Shown here one piece after another: positions 52,107-60,800 of a stretch of 64,000 bases of DNA (positions are counted from its first letter, which is position 1; each line of letters opens with the position of its first letter). The position numbers and the translations under genes were made by a program. The DNA comes from Streptoalloteichus tenebrarius. GTDB taxonomy: Bacteria; Actinomycetota; Actinomycetes; Mycobacteriales; Pseudonocardiaceae. The notes under the pieces are model-generated. The model saw only the letters and a program-made list of their open reading frames with translations, ran no database searches and was not told the DNA's origin. The stretch is from contig NZ_JAMTCP010000015.1 in assembly GCF_024171885.1 (NCBI RefSeq), forward strand, positions 1-64,000, given 5' to 3'.

Positions 52107-52837
52107 CGGCGCACCTCCCCCATCGTCAGCGCGTCGTAGGCGGCGTCGATGTCCGCCGCCTCGATGCCGCCCCCGGTGAGTTCCGTCAGACTTCCCGCGA
52201 ACAGCAGCGTTCCCTCGTCGAGCACGACCACGTCGTCGGCGATCGCGGCGACGTCCTCGGTGAGGTGGGTGCTCACCACCACCGCCCGGTCCGTGGAGAG
52301 TGTTCGGACGAGGGTGCGGAGTTCGCGGCGGTGTCGCGGGTCCAACCCGACGGTCGGTTCGTCCAGGACCAGTAACCGAGGCTGGTTGACGATCGCCTGC
52401 GCGATGCCGACTCGCCGGTGCATCCCGCCCGACAGCCGGGAGATCTTCGTGTCGGCCCGGTCGAGGAGGTCGACCGCCTCCAACGCCGCCCGCACCGCGA
52501 GGGCACGTTCCGCCCGGGGAACGAGGCGGTGCCAGGCGGTCAGCGTGAGGAACTCGGCGACGGTGAGGTTCGTGGGCAGGGTGAAGGTCTGCGGCAGGAA
52601 CCCCAACGCGGCCCGATAACGCGTGGTGTCCCGTCGGCTGTCCAGCTCATCGAGACGGATTTGCCCGCACTGCACCGTTAGCCCGGTGGACAGCAACCCG
52701 AGGAGGGTGCTCTTGCCGGCACCGTTCGGTCCCAGCACCGCCGTCACACCCGGCCGGATCTCCAGATCCAGCCGCTCCAACGCCGGGTATCTGCCGTACC
52801 GGTGAGCAAGCCCTCGTACCGTGACCACGCTGTTCAT
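52103..52837 (-). CDS. ABC transporter ATP-binding protein
   Basis: 244 residues from ATG 52837. Complete ATPase: Walker A VLGPNGAGKSTLLGLL, Q-loop LGFLPQTFTLP, signature SRLSGGMHRRVGIAQ, Walker B LLVLDEPTVGLDP, and switch His VVVSTHLTEDV. The sequence groups with the ABC-2/NatA-type export ATPases. First gene of a three-gene operon in which each stop overlaps the next start. Substrate unknown; antibiotic or peptide export is typical for such modules. Confidence 0.93.
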   Translation of the reverse strand: MNSVVTVRGLAHRYGRYPALERLDLEIRPGVTAVLGPNGAGKSTLLGLLSTGLTVQCGQIRLDELDSRRDTTRYRAALGFLPQTFTLPTNLTVAEFLTLTAWHRLVPRAERALAVRAALEAVDLLDRADTKISRLSGGMHRRVGIAQAIVNQPRLLVLDEPTVGLDPRHRRELRTLVRTLSTDRAVVVSTHLTEDVAAIADDVVVLDEGTLLFAGSLTELTGGGIEAADIDAAYDALTMGEVRR

Positions 52838-52869
52838 CGCCAACTCAGAGCCGTTCTTCTCGTCTACAA

Positions 52870-52905
52870 GGGAGGAGCCCCCCTGATCTCGATCAGGGGT
52901 CTCCC
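52870..52905 (-). promoter_or_regulatory. Hairpin in the leader of the ABC operon
   Basis: CCCCTGAT (52880-52887) pairs with ATCAGGGG (52892-52899), and flanking GGGAG/CTCCC bases extend the stem. It is 33 bases upstream of the ATP-binding gene start, so it could be an operator or a leader attenuator. Confidence 0.5.
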
Positions 52906-53120
52906 GAGGGAGTAGCACGAGAAGATCATTCCGTGTGGTGGGGTGTGCGCCACCCACGCTCGCGCCACAGCCGTGCAAGGAGATCCGTGAACCCGTGAGA
53001 TGCCTGGTCAAGCGGCCTTGTGGGCACTGGAACCAGGGTAGGGCGGCGCCTGGCGGCAGGATGCGTGGCCGGGTCGGTCTAGTCTGGCCGTTCGCCCCTT
53101 GGCCGTGAGGAAGCGATGAC

Positions 53121-54083
53121 ATGGCTGACCGGTACGACGTCACCGATCCCTACGACACCGGATACCTCGACACCGGCGACGGCAACCAGGTCTACTACGA
53201 GGTCTACGGAAACCCGGACGGCAAGCCCGCTGTCATCGTGCACGGCGGTCCCGGCGCCGGGATGCCCAAGGGAACCAAACGCAGCTTCGATCCGCAGCGC
53301 TACCGGATCATCCAGTTCGACCAGCGCAACTGCGGCAGGAGCACGCCGCACGCGAGCGACCCCGCTGCGGACATGAGCCTCAACACCACCGAGCACCTGC
53401 TCGCCGACATCGAGCGACTCCGTGCCCATCTGGGCGTCGGGCGGTGGTTGATGTTCGGCGGGTCGTGGGGCGCGACGCTGGCCCTCGCCTACGCCCAACG
53501 ACACCCGGACCACGTGTCGGAACTCCTCCTGGTCAGCGCCATGGTGACGAGTCCCTCGGCCGTGGATTGGCTGTATCGGGGCGTCGGGCAGTTCTTTCCT
53601 GAGGCCTGGGACAGGTTCCGTCAGGGCGTGCCCGACAGCGAGCGCGACGGCGACCTCGTCATGGCGTACTCGCGTCTCATGGAGAACCCTGACGTCGAGG
53701 TCCGGTCCCGGGCGGCGCTCGACTGGTTGAGGTGGGAAGACGCCGTCATCTCGATGGAGGTGAACGGCACACCCGGCGCCTATTCCAACAGGGCGGGAGA
53801 CGAGCAGATCGCTTTTGTCCGGATCTGCGCACACATCTTCGCGCACCGAGGGTGGTTGGAGGAGGGCACTCTGATCCGCGACGCGGGAAAGCTCGCCGGC
53901 ATTCCCGGCGTCCTGATCCATGGCCGCCAGGACATGGGCTGCCCAGTTCAACGGGTCTGGGAACTCGCGCGGCGCTGGCCGAACGCGCGCCTGGTCGTGA
54001 TCGAGGACGCCGGGCACACCGGCAACGCGGCGTTCGGACGCGAACTCAGGAAGGCGCTCGACGAGTTCGCCGACCGGCCGTGA
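53121..54083 (+). CDS. pip: Proline iminopeptidase-like alpha/beta hydrolase (S33)
   Basis: 320 residues. Alpha/beta-hydrolase with the S33 signatures: oxyanion VIVHGGPGAGMPKGTKRSFD, FDQRNCGRSTPHAS, nucleophile elbow MFGGSWGATLALAYAQ, Asp in LIHGRQDMGCPV, His in EDAGHTGNAA. The length and the internal cap (WLYRGVGQFFPEAWDRF) match bacterial proline iminopeptidase, which removes N-terminal Pro from peptides in the cytosol. ATG 53121 is the first start after a short leader. Confidence 0.92.
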   Translation: MADRYDVTDPYDTGYLDTGDGNQVYYEVYGNPDGKPAVIVHGGPGAGMPKGTKRSFDPQRYRIIQFDQRNCGRSTPHASDPAADMSLNTTEHLLADIERLRAHLGVGRWLMFGGSWGATLALAYAQRHPDHVSELLLVSAMVTSPSAVDWLYRGVGQFFPEAWDRFRQGVPDSERDGDLVMAYSRLMENPDVEVRSRAALDWLRWEDAVISMEVNGTPGAYSNRAGDEQIAFVRICAHIFAHRGWLEEGTLIRDAGKLAGIPGVLIHGRQDMGCPVQRVWELARRWPNARLVVIEDAGHTGNAAFGRELRKALDEFADRP

Positions 54084-54095
54084 CCGCTCGATTCC

Positions 54096-54653
54096 TCAAC
54101 CGCGGCCACGAAGGGCAGCGTCCAGAATCCGGATCAACTCGCCAACCCGCCCGCCGCCACCCGGTGCCGCCGGGAAGCGCTGGAGAACGTCGACGACGAG
54201 GGGTGTCGCACAACGCGCCGCCCGTTCAAGGTGTTGAACGCCAACAGACCGGTCATCATCAGCGGCCAGCTCGGCCGCTCTCGCCGCGTGAGCGGCTGCC
54301 CCGAGGATGTGTTTGACCTGGGTGGCCTTGGCCAACGGATGCAGGTAGGCGGCGCCCGCGGCGGACATCGCCGCCCACGCCGCCTCACGCGCGGCCGCGC
54401 TGTCCGCGCTCTTGGCTGCCCTGAGCGCCGCCCAGGCCGTGTCCCGCAGAGGCTTCCCGCGTTCACCACCCCGAGCGAACTCCCACGCGGTGTCGATCGC
54501 GGCGCGAGGCCGCGCGTCCTCCGGCTGATCTGCCTCGAAGATCCCGAGTACCGTCTCCGCGCACTCGGCCGCGAATGCGGTGACCTCACGAAGGTCCTGC
54601 TTGCTCAGGGCGATCTCGCCGTCTTCCCCTCCCACGCGTCCATCTTTCACCAA
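54096..54653 (-). CDS. Imm-5-like helical protein
   Basis: 185 residues, nearly all helix and Ala-rich: LSKQDLREVTAFAAECAETV, EDARPRAAIDTAWEFARGG, AREAAWAAMSAAGAAYLHP, QVKHILGAAAHAARAAELA. This repeated Ala/Glu helix pattern with the DxRPRxAIDxAW motif is what I know from the Imm-5-like putative immunity family. No toxin gene is next to it, so immunity is not supported here beyond the family label. Convergent with the peptidase gene. Confidence 0.75.
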   Translation of the reverse strand: MVKDGRVGGEDGEIALSKQDLREVTAFAAECAETVLGIFEADQPEDARPRAAIDTAWEFARGGERGKPLRDTAWAALRAAKSADSAAAREAAWAAMSAAGAAYLHPLAKATQVKHILGAAAHAARAAELAADDDRSVGVQHLERAARCATPLVVDVLQRFPAAPGGGGRVGELIRILDAALRGRG

Positions 54654-54852
54654 GCCGCGGAATCGGCCGCGACACAGGCCGGGCCCGCATCGCGCCAGGT
54701 GCCATCACCGACATTGACGACACCGACGGCACCCCGACACCCGGCACCCCGACACCCGCCTCCACCCTGGGGGCGAGAGATCCCACGCACCGTCAGTCCC
54801 GCCAACGGAAAACCGCTGTTCGGACAGGTGATCCCGTAGGAAGACTGCGAGT

Positions 54853-55917
54853 GTGGCCGTAGTGGAGAAGAGCGCGTGGGCGTCGAGCCGGGCGCGGGCG
54901 ACCGGGCTGAGCCTGACCTCGTGGGTGCTGTTCGCGGGTTCGGGTCCACTGGCGAAGGCGGTGATGGCGGCGGGCTGGTCCCCGGCCACGGTGACCTCGG
55001 TGCGGATCGCGCTGGCCGCCGCGCTGCTGGTGCCGGCGGTCGCGGTGCTGCGGCCCCGGGCGCTGCGGTTCCGCCGTGGCGACCTGTGGCTGCTGCTCGG
55101 CTACGGTCTGCTCGGCGTCGCCGGGGTGCAGATGTTCTTCTTCCTCGCTGTGGCGCGGGTTCCGGTCGGGGTGGCCATGGTGCTGGTCAACCTGGCGCCC
55201 GTGCTGGTGGCGTTGTGGGTGCGAGTGGTGCGGCGCACGCGGCTCCCCTGGCTGGTGTGGCTGGGTATCGGGCTGGCCGTGTCCGGCCTGGCCCTGGTCG
55301 CGGAAGTCTGGCAGGGCACCCGGCTGGACGTGCTCGGCATCGCGGCCGGGCTGGCCTCGGCGATCTGCTCCGCCGGGTACTTCCTGCTCGGCGAGCACGG
55401 CGCGAGCAGGCATGACTCGTTCGGTCTGACCGCGGCCGGGCTCGTGGTCGGCGCGGTGGTGATGGTCGCGGTCAGCCCACCCTGGGCTCTGCCCTCGGGT
55501 CTGCTCACCGCCCCCGCGAACCTCGGCGGGCTGGGAGCCCCGGCGTGGCTGGTGCTGCTGGCTTTGGCCGTGGTCGGCACCGTGCTCCCCTACCTCGCCG
55601 GGCTGCGGGCACTGCGTGATCTGTCCTCGGCCGTGGCCAGTGTGCTGGCCCTGGTGGAGCCGGTGGTCGCCGCCGTGCTGGCCTGGCTGCTGCTCGGCCA
55701 GGCACTCGGCGCGACGCAGGTGGCCGGGGCGGCGACACTGCTCGCCGGCGCGGTCCTGGTGCAGGTGGCCGGCGCGAAACCCCTCCCGGATGGCCAGCCG
55801 GCGCAACCTGGGGACGACAACAGTGGCGGACCCGATCCCGTGGGACGAAACGTCCACATTGGACAGTCACCGGGACCGACCTCCAACTCGGCGAGCACTC
55901 CCCGCGGGTCACTTTGA
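54853..55917 (+). CDS. EamA-family (DMT) transporter
   Basis: 354 residues, GTG start. Ten predicted membrane segments in two EamA halves (first GWSPATVTSVRIALAAALLV to QMFFFLAVARVPVGVAMVL; second LASAICSAGYFLLGEHGA to VLALVEPVVAAVLAWLLLGQ), the second ending in the typical ALGATQVAGAATLLAG. A hydrophilic tail of about 50 residues follows. Drug/metabolite exporter superfamily; RhtA-like amino acid or metabolite export is usual. Stands alone. Confidence 0.92.
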   Translation: MAVVEKSAWASSRARATGLSLTSWVLFAGSGPLAKAVMAAGWSPATVTSVRIALAAALLVPAVAVLRPRALRFRRGDLWLLLGYGLLGVAGVQMFFFLAVARVPVGVAMVLVNLAPVLVALWVRVVRRTRLPWLVWLGIGLAVSGLALVAEVWQGTRLDVLGIAAGLASAICSAGYFLLGEHGASRHDSFGLTAAGLVVGAVVMVAVSPPWALPSGLLTAPANLGGLGAPAWLVLLALAVVGTVLPYLAGLRALRDLSSAVASVLALVEPVVAAVLAWLLLGQALGATQVAGAATLLAGAVLVQVAGAKPLPDGQPAQPGDDNSGGPDPVGRNVHIGQSPGPTSNSASTPRGSL

Positions 55918-56029
55918 TCACGCGCGCCGACGTGGCCCCTGCGCGTGCCCCACAGGGGGCGGACGCACCAGGCGGCGGGCACGGTGAGCCAACTGATCAC
56001 GCCATCGGCCACTTCGGCGGTGGACCCGG

Positions 56030-56474
56030 CACGACGATCACATCGCCTGCGATGGCCACGGTCGGCCGCTACCGGTGGTGTCCACCGCTCGCAACGTCAA
56101 CGACCGCACCATGGTCGAGGCCGCGCTGACAGCCGTGCGGTTCCGGCCGCCGGGGCCGGGCCGGCCCCGCATCCACCCGGACCGGGTGATCGCGACAAGG
56201 AGCTACTCCAACCGCGCTCGTCGCACTCAGCTTCGTCGGGGGCATCCGGGCCACCTCACCGAACGCCAGGGCCAGCACGCCCACCGTGCCCGCCATGGCC
56301 GGATCGGTGGCCGCCCACCCACCTCCGATCCCGTGATCCACCCACGCCGCACGATGGTCGAACCCTGCTTCAACCGGGCCCAAGCAGTTCCACGCGATCG
56401 CCGCCCGCGACGACAAGACCGCCATCCCCTACCGAGGCATGATCGACTTGGTCACCCTGCTCATCCGACGATGA
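56030..56474 (+). mobile_element. IS5-family transposase remnant (C-terminal half)
   Basis: Pieces in order: IACDGHGRPLPVV, STARNVNDRTMVEAALTAVR, RPGPGRPRIHPDRVIA, then in another frame GRIGGRPPTSDPVIHPRRTM and VEPCFNRAQ, and finally FHAIAARDDKTAIPYRG ending LIRR at TGA 56472-56474. These match the C-terminal half of the two-ORF IS5-type transposases common in actinomycetes, with two or more frameshifts. The N-terminal half is missing and the ends are not identifiable. Confidence 0.75.
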
Positions 56475-56586
56475 GAACACGGCCTAGCAATCCCGGTCGC
56501 ATGCCGCGCTCTCCGGACGATCGCGGGCACCGAGCTGGCGCGCACCGCCGAAGGCGTTCCCTGGCCGCACCCTGCCGGAACCGCGC

Positions 56587-57192
56587 TCACGCGCCGTGGA
56601 GTCCGTGGCAGAGGGTGTCGAAGGCGGTGCGCGCTACCGTCACCAGCTCGCGGCGAACCTGGGCGCCATCCTCCCCCGCCATGACGCGGCGACGCAGCTC
56701 GCGTTGGACGGCGCGGTGGATGCCGGCGATGGCACCGGCCAACACCGCGGGTACGGGGACGGTTCCCTCCTTCTCCAGTTCGGCGGCGAGGGCCAGTTCG
56801 ACGCCCTCCGCGATCTCGCGTTCCCTGGCGCGCAGCGCGGGACTGTCCTGGAGGACCTGCCAGAAGCGGAGACCGAGGTCCGACGTCGGGAACTCGGAGC
56901 GGTCCCGTTCCAGCGCCTCCACGAGCTGGTCGCGGACGGCCTCGACCGGGCAGCGGCCCGGCTGCCGGTCCCGGACGATCGCGGCGAGTTCGCCCTCGAC
57001 CTCGGCCTGCCGGTCGAAGAACAGGTCCTCCTTCGTCGGGAAGTAGTTGAAGACCGTCTGCGCGGAGACACCCACGTGACGCGCCACCTCGGCGACGGTG
57101 ACCCGGTCGAAGCCGCGCTCCAGGAAGAGCGGGAGCGCGGCGTCCGCGATCGCCCTGCGGGTCTGCTGCTTCTTGGTCTCGCGAAGTCCCAC
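56587..57192 (-). CDS. TetR-family regulator of the FAD monooxygenase
   Basis: 201 residues from GTG 57192, chosen because the start twelve codons earlier lies over the palindromic operator. HTH: LFLERGFDRVTVAEVARHVG followed by VSAQTVFNYFPTKEDLFF. The C-terminal domain resembles the MftR/TetR_C17-type (FWQVLQDSPALRARERE). Divergent from the monooxygenase, with the operator in between. Confidence 0.93.
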   Translation of the reverse strand: MGLRETKKQQTRRAIADAALPLFLERGFDRVTVAEVARHVGVSAQTVFNYFPTKEDLFFDRQAEVEGELAAIVRDRQPGRCPVEAVRDQLVEALERDRSEFPTSDLGLRFWQVLQDSPALRAREREIAEGVELALAAELEKEGTVPVPAVLAGAIAGIHRAVQRELRRRVMAGEDGAQVRRELVTVARTAFDTLCHGLHGA

Positions 57193-57209
57193 CCGACCAT
57201 AGTAGAGCC

Positions 57210-57225
57210 ACACAAAATTTTGTGT
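57210..57225. promoter_or_regulatory. 16-bp perfect palindrome, probable TetR operator
   Basis: ACACAAAATTTTGTGT, 17 bases upstream of the TetR GTG, in an AT-rich island (57205-57245) of the divergent gap. Very likely overlaps both promoters. Confidence 0.8.
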
Positions 57226-57468
57226 CACTCAAAAAATCTTCTATGGTGGGAGCCGTCACCACCCCGACACCCCGCCGCACGCGCCCCGAGGCGCCACGAC
57301 GCAAGCCGGACGCCACGAGACGCGCGCACCGCGAAGCCCATGCACGACTGACCACCACACCCGCTGATCGGTTCGGCCGCACAGCACAACGACCTGAATC
57401 CGCACAAGCGCGCCACCCGCGCCAACCACCGCACGCGCCGCCGGCGCCGCACAGAAGGAGCGAGCCCC

Positions 57469-58629
57469 ATGAGCACCGCACACCACCCCCTGGTCATCGT
57501 CGGCGCAGGACTCGGCGGCCTGACCCTCGCCCGCGTCCTGCACGTCCACGGCATCGAGTCCGTCGTTCTCGATCTCGACCCGTCGCCGCTGGCTCGCGCC
57601 CAGGGCGGCATGCTCGACATCCACGAGGAGTCCGGGCAGGTCGCCCTGCGCGAGGCCCGCCTCCACGACGAGTTCCTCACCAAGGTGAACCCCGGTGGGC
57701 AGGCCATGCGCGTCGTGGACCAGCACGCCAACGTCCTGCGTGAGGAGGCCGACGACGGCACCGGCGGGCGCCCCGAGATCGACCGCGGCGACCTGCGCGC
57801 CCTGCTCCTCGCCTCACTCCCCGACGGCACCGTGCGCTGGGGTTCCAAGGCCACCTCTGTCCGTTCGCTGGGCGAAGGCCGGCACGAGGTCACCCTCGCC
57901 GACGGCACCGCGCTCACCACCGACCTGCTCGTCGGGGCCGACGGCGCGTGGTCGCGCGTGCGCCCCCTGCTCTCCCCGGCCACCCCCGCCTATACCGGCA
58001 TCTCCTTCGTCGAGCTGACCCTGCACGACGCCGACACCCGGCACCCCGAGTGCGCCGCGCTCATCGGCGGCGGCATGTTCTTCGCCGTGGCCGGCGGCAA
58101 GGGCATGCTCGCCCACCGCGAGACGGACGGCAGCCTTCAGGTCTACGTCGCGCTCCAACTGCCCGAGGACGGCCTCGCCGCCATCGACTTCACCGACACC
58201 GACGCCGCCAAGGCCGCCCTCCTGGAGCACTTCGCCGACTGGGCGCCCACGCTGCGCGCCCTCATCACCGAAGCCGACGCCCCCCTCGTCCCTCGGCTCA
58301 TCCACCAGCTCCCCGTCGGACACCGCTGGGAGCGCGTCCCAGGGGTGACCTTGCTGGGCGACGCCGCTCACCTGATGTCGCCCTTCGCCGGCGAGGGCGC
58401 GAACCTCGCCATGGCCGACGGCGCGGACCTCGGCCGTCTCCTCGCCGAACACCCCGAGGACACCGAGGCCGCGCTCAGCGACTACGAGGCGATCATGTTC
58501 GCGCGCGCCGAGGAGAAGGCCCGGGAAAGCGCCGCCTCTCTCGACGTCATGTTCCACCAGGACGCCCCGCGGTCCCTGGTCGACATGTTCGATGCTCTGT
58601 ACGAGGCGGCTCGGGAGTCGGACCGGTAA
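57469..58629 (+). CDS. FAD-dependent aromatic monooxygenase (TetX-like)
   Basis: 386 residues. Dinucleotide fold LVIVGAGLGGLTLARVLHVH, the DG motif DLLVGADGAWSRVRPLL, and the GD motif VTLLGDAAHLMSPFAGEGAN define group A flavin monooxygenases; AQGGMLDIHEESGQ and RPEIDRGDLRALLL are like TetX. Such enzymes hydroxylate and inactivate tetracyclines or similar phenolic compounds, using NAD(P)H and oxygen in the cytosol. Divergence from a TetR repressor fits a drug-inducible resistance pair, but the substrate is inferred. About 276 bases separate it from the TetR start. Confidence 0.92.
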   Translation: MSTAHHPLVIVGAGLGGLTLARVLHVHGIESVVLDLDPSPLARAQGGMLDIHEESGQVALREARLHDEFLTKVNPGGQAMRVVDQHANVLREEADDGTGGRPEIDRGDLRALLLASLPDGTVRWGSKATSVRSLGEGRHEVTLADGTALTTDLLVGADGAWSRVRPLLSPATPAYTGISFVELTLHDADTRHPECAALIGGGMFFAVAGGKGMLAHRETDGSLQVYVALQLPEDGLAAIDFTDTDAAKAALLEHFADWAPTLRALITEADAPLVPRLIHQLPVGHRWERVPGVTLLGDAAHLMSPFAGEGANLAMADGADLGRLLAEHPEDTEAALSDYEAIMFARAEEKARESAASLDVMFHQDAPRSLVDMFDALYEAARESDR

Positions 58630-58772
58630 ACGTCACCAGACAACAGTGCCGGCGATCTCACGTTTCCGAAATCGTTGCCAGCCAAGCACATCCGGCGAAC
58701 CACTCTCCACAGAGGACAGAGAGACGACGAGCCATCGCGGTTCGCGCTCCCCACGGGGCCGGCACATGCCGT

Positions 58773-58862
58773 GGTTACCCCGGCGTTACCTCCTGAGGGA
58801 AAAGTGCCGTCTTGGCGAGGCCGTACAGGTCACCTAGCGTGCGGTGGTCACCAACGGTAACC
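58773..58862. promoter_or_regulatory. Cluster of GGTNACC heptamers upstream of the hydrolase
   Basis: GGTTACC at 58773, GGTCACC at 58828 and 58846, GGTAACC at 58856. The last two form an imperfect inverted repeat around AAC (58845-58863). It lies just ahead of the GTG at 58875, so it may be a repressor site or array. Confidence 0.4.
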
Positions 58863-58874
58863 ACAGGAGTTGAC

Positions 58875-59747
58875 GTGTCCACCCCTGACATCACGGTGCG
58901 TCGGATCGCCACCAACGGCATCGAGGCCAACGTCGCCATCGCCGGCACCGGACCCGCGGTCGTGCTGCTGCACGGCTTTCCCCACACCTGGCGGCTCTGG
59001 AGCGAGGTCATCGGTCATCTGGCCCCGCGTTTCCGGGTGATCGCCCCCGACCTCCGGGGTTTCGGTGACAGCACTCGCGCCGCCGAGGGCTACGACGCCG
59101 AGACCCTGTCGGTCGACGTCGAGGGAATCCTCGACGCCCTCGACGAACCCACCGCGGCCGTGGTCGGGATCGACGCGGGCACCCCGCCGGCGTTCCTGCT
59201 CGCGATGCGGCGGCCCGACCGGGTGCGCCGGCTGGTCGTGATGGAGTCGCTGGTGGGGGCGCTGCCCGGCGCCGAGGAGTTCCTCGCGGGCGGCCCGCCG
59301 TGGTGGTTCGGCTTCCACTCCGTTCCGGGTCTGGGCGAGACCGTCCTCTCTGGACACGAGGCCGAGTACGTCGACTGGTTCCTCAACGCCGGAACGCAGG
59401 GGCGTGGCATCCCCCACCACATCCGGGACGCCTTCGTCGCCGCCTACTCCCAGCCCGACTCCCTGCGGTGCGCCTTCTCCTACTACCGAGCCCTCCCCAC
59501 CAGCGCCCACCAGGTCCGCGACGCGGTGGCGCGGAGCCGGCTCACCGTGCCCGCCATGGCGATCGGGGCTCACCCCGTCGGCGACGCTCTGGAGCGACAA
59601 CTCCGCCCCATCGCCGACGAGCTGGTGGGTCACGTCATTCCGGACTGTGGCCACATCATCCCGTTGGACCGCCCCCAGGCGTTGCTTCGTCTGCTGCTGC
59701 CGTTCCTCGACGCCGATCAGTTGACGTGCGGGCGCTCGAACGAGTGA
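58875..59747 (+). CDS. Epoxide-hydrolase-like alpha/beta hydrolase
   Basis: 290 residues from GTG 58875, with CAGGAG upstream. Opening VVLLHGFPHTWRLWSEVI is the HGFP oxyanion motif of epoxide hydrolases and haloalkane dehalogenases. The nucleophile position holds Asp rather than Ser (VVGIDAGTPPAFLLAMRRPD), as in true epoxide hydrolases. The catalytic His is in IPDCGHIIPLDRPQ. Cap-domain tyrosines are in the SYYRALP stretch. Substrate unknown. Confidence 0.9.
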   Translation: MSTPDITVRRIATNGIEANVAIAGTGPAVVLLHGFPHTWRLWSEVIGHLAPRFRVIAPDLRGFGDSTRAAEGYDAETLSVDVEGILDALDEPTAAVVGIDAGTPPAFLLAMRRPDRVRRLVVMESLVGALPGAEEFLAGGPPWWFGFHSVPGLGETVLSGHEAEYVDWFLNAGTQGRGIPHHIRDAFVAAYSQPDSLRCAFSYYRALPTSAHQVRDAVARSRLTVPAMAIGAHPVGDALERQLRPIADELVGHVIPDCGHIIPLDRPQALLRLLLPFLDADQLTCGRSNE

Positions 59748-59832
59748 ACCCGTCGCCACTCAGACGGGGACAGTGGTCTCCTGAAGGGCGCCCGGGGCCA
59801 CCGGGGTCGACGGGCAGGACGGAGGCGCTGCC

Positions 59833-60657
59833 ATGGGGAACGCTCAGACGTGGACGGGTCCGGTGCCGGCCCTGCCGGTGGACGGGAACGCCTACCGGGA
59901 CGCGTTCACCACCTTCCTCGCCGGCACCAACGAGAAGGAGATCGCTCATTCCTCCCTGCTCCGGGTGGTGGAGGCCCTCCCCCAGCGGCAGGTCCTGCTG
60001 GACGTCGGCCCGGGAGACGGGAGGACCACCCACCTGCTGGGTCGACACTTCGAGCGGACGCTGTGCGTCGAGCCCAGCGCCCCCATGCGCGAGCTGCTGC
60101 GGCAGACCTGCCCCGACGCCGACGTCCTGACACGACCCGTGCTCGACGCCGAGGTGGACGTGCCCGTCGACCTGGCGCTCCTCTCGCACGTGCTGTACTA
60201 CGCGCCCGAGGAGCAGTGGGCGTCGATCGTCCTGCGGATCATGGGCTGGCTGCGGCCAGGCGGCCGACTGGTCATCATCCTCCAGAACCCCGACAACCCC
60301 TGCATGCGCATGGTCCAGCGGTTCACCGGGGCGCGCTTCGACCTCTCGTCGCTGCGTCGGCGGCTCCGCGACGCTCCCGCCGAACTGGTGGGGACGGTGC
60401 GGCACGAGCTGTTGCCCGCCCATTACCGGACGACGAGCCTCTCGGACGCCCTGGTGGTCGCCGAGTTCCTCCTCAGTGTCCCTCGCCAGGAAGACCACCC
60501 GACCAACATCGACAGGACCGCGCTGCGCGCCTACGTCCTCCGTCACTTCGCTGACGACGACGGTGGCTACACCATGTCCCACGAGCAGGACGTCCTGCAC
60601 CTGTGGCGGCCCGGGCCACCGGACGGCACCGCCCTCGAGAAGGAGACCGCCTCCTGA
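59833..60657 (+). CDS. Class I SAM-dependent methyltransferase
   Basis: 274 residues. Motif I VLLDVGPGDGRTTHLLGRHF, acidic loop LCVEPSAPMRELL, motif IV region VDLALLSHVLYYAPEEQWAS, and motif V/VI RIMGWLRPGGRLVIILQNP. The first 40 residues (DAFTTFLAGTNEKEIAHSS) resemble the N-cap of small-molecule N- or O-methyltransferases. No partner gene gives away the substrate. Confidence 0.88.
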   Translation: MGNAQTWTGPVPALPVDGNAYRDAFTTFLAGTNEKEIAHSSLLRVVEALPQRQVLLDVGPGDGRTTHLLGRHFERTLCVEPSAPMRELLRQTCPDADVLTRPVLDAEVDVPVDLALLSHVLYYAPEEQWASIVLRIMGWLRPGGRLVIILQNPDNPCMRMVQRFTGARFDLSSLRRRLRDAPAELVGTVRHELLPAHYRTTSLSDALVVAEFLLSVPRQEDHPTNIDRTALRAYVLRHFADDDGGYTMSHEQDVLHLWRPGPPDGTALEKETAS

Positions 60658-60685
60658 ACAGGGACCGGAGCGCGCTGTCGGCCAC

Positions 60686-60730
60686 CGCGCCGGGGCTCCG
60701 CGCCGGGGCTCCGCGCCGGGGCTCCGCGCC
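60686..60730. repeat. 13-bp tandem repeat between convergent genes
   Basis: CGCGCCGGGGCTC three times head to tail (60686-60724) plus a partial fourth (to 60730). It lies 28 bases past the methyltransferase stop and about 70 before the serine hydrolase stop. It can fold into hairpins, so a terminator role is possible. Confidence 0.75.
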
Positions 60731-60800
60731 GACCTGGCCACCCACCACGTCGGCGCGGACCCCGCAGGACACCTCGTCCCGTTGCGCGCGCGGCGCCTGC

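Noticed and set aside
54096-54653. Immunity gene of a polymorphic toxin locus
   Set aside because: No toxin, pretoxin or secretion gene lies nearby; only the family resemblance remains.
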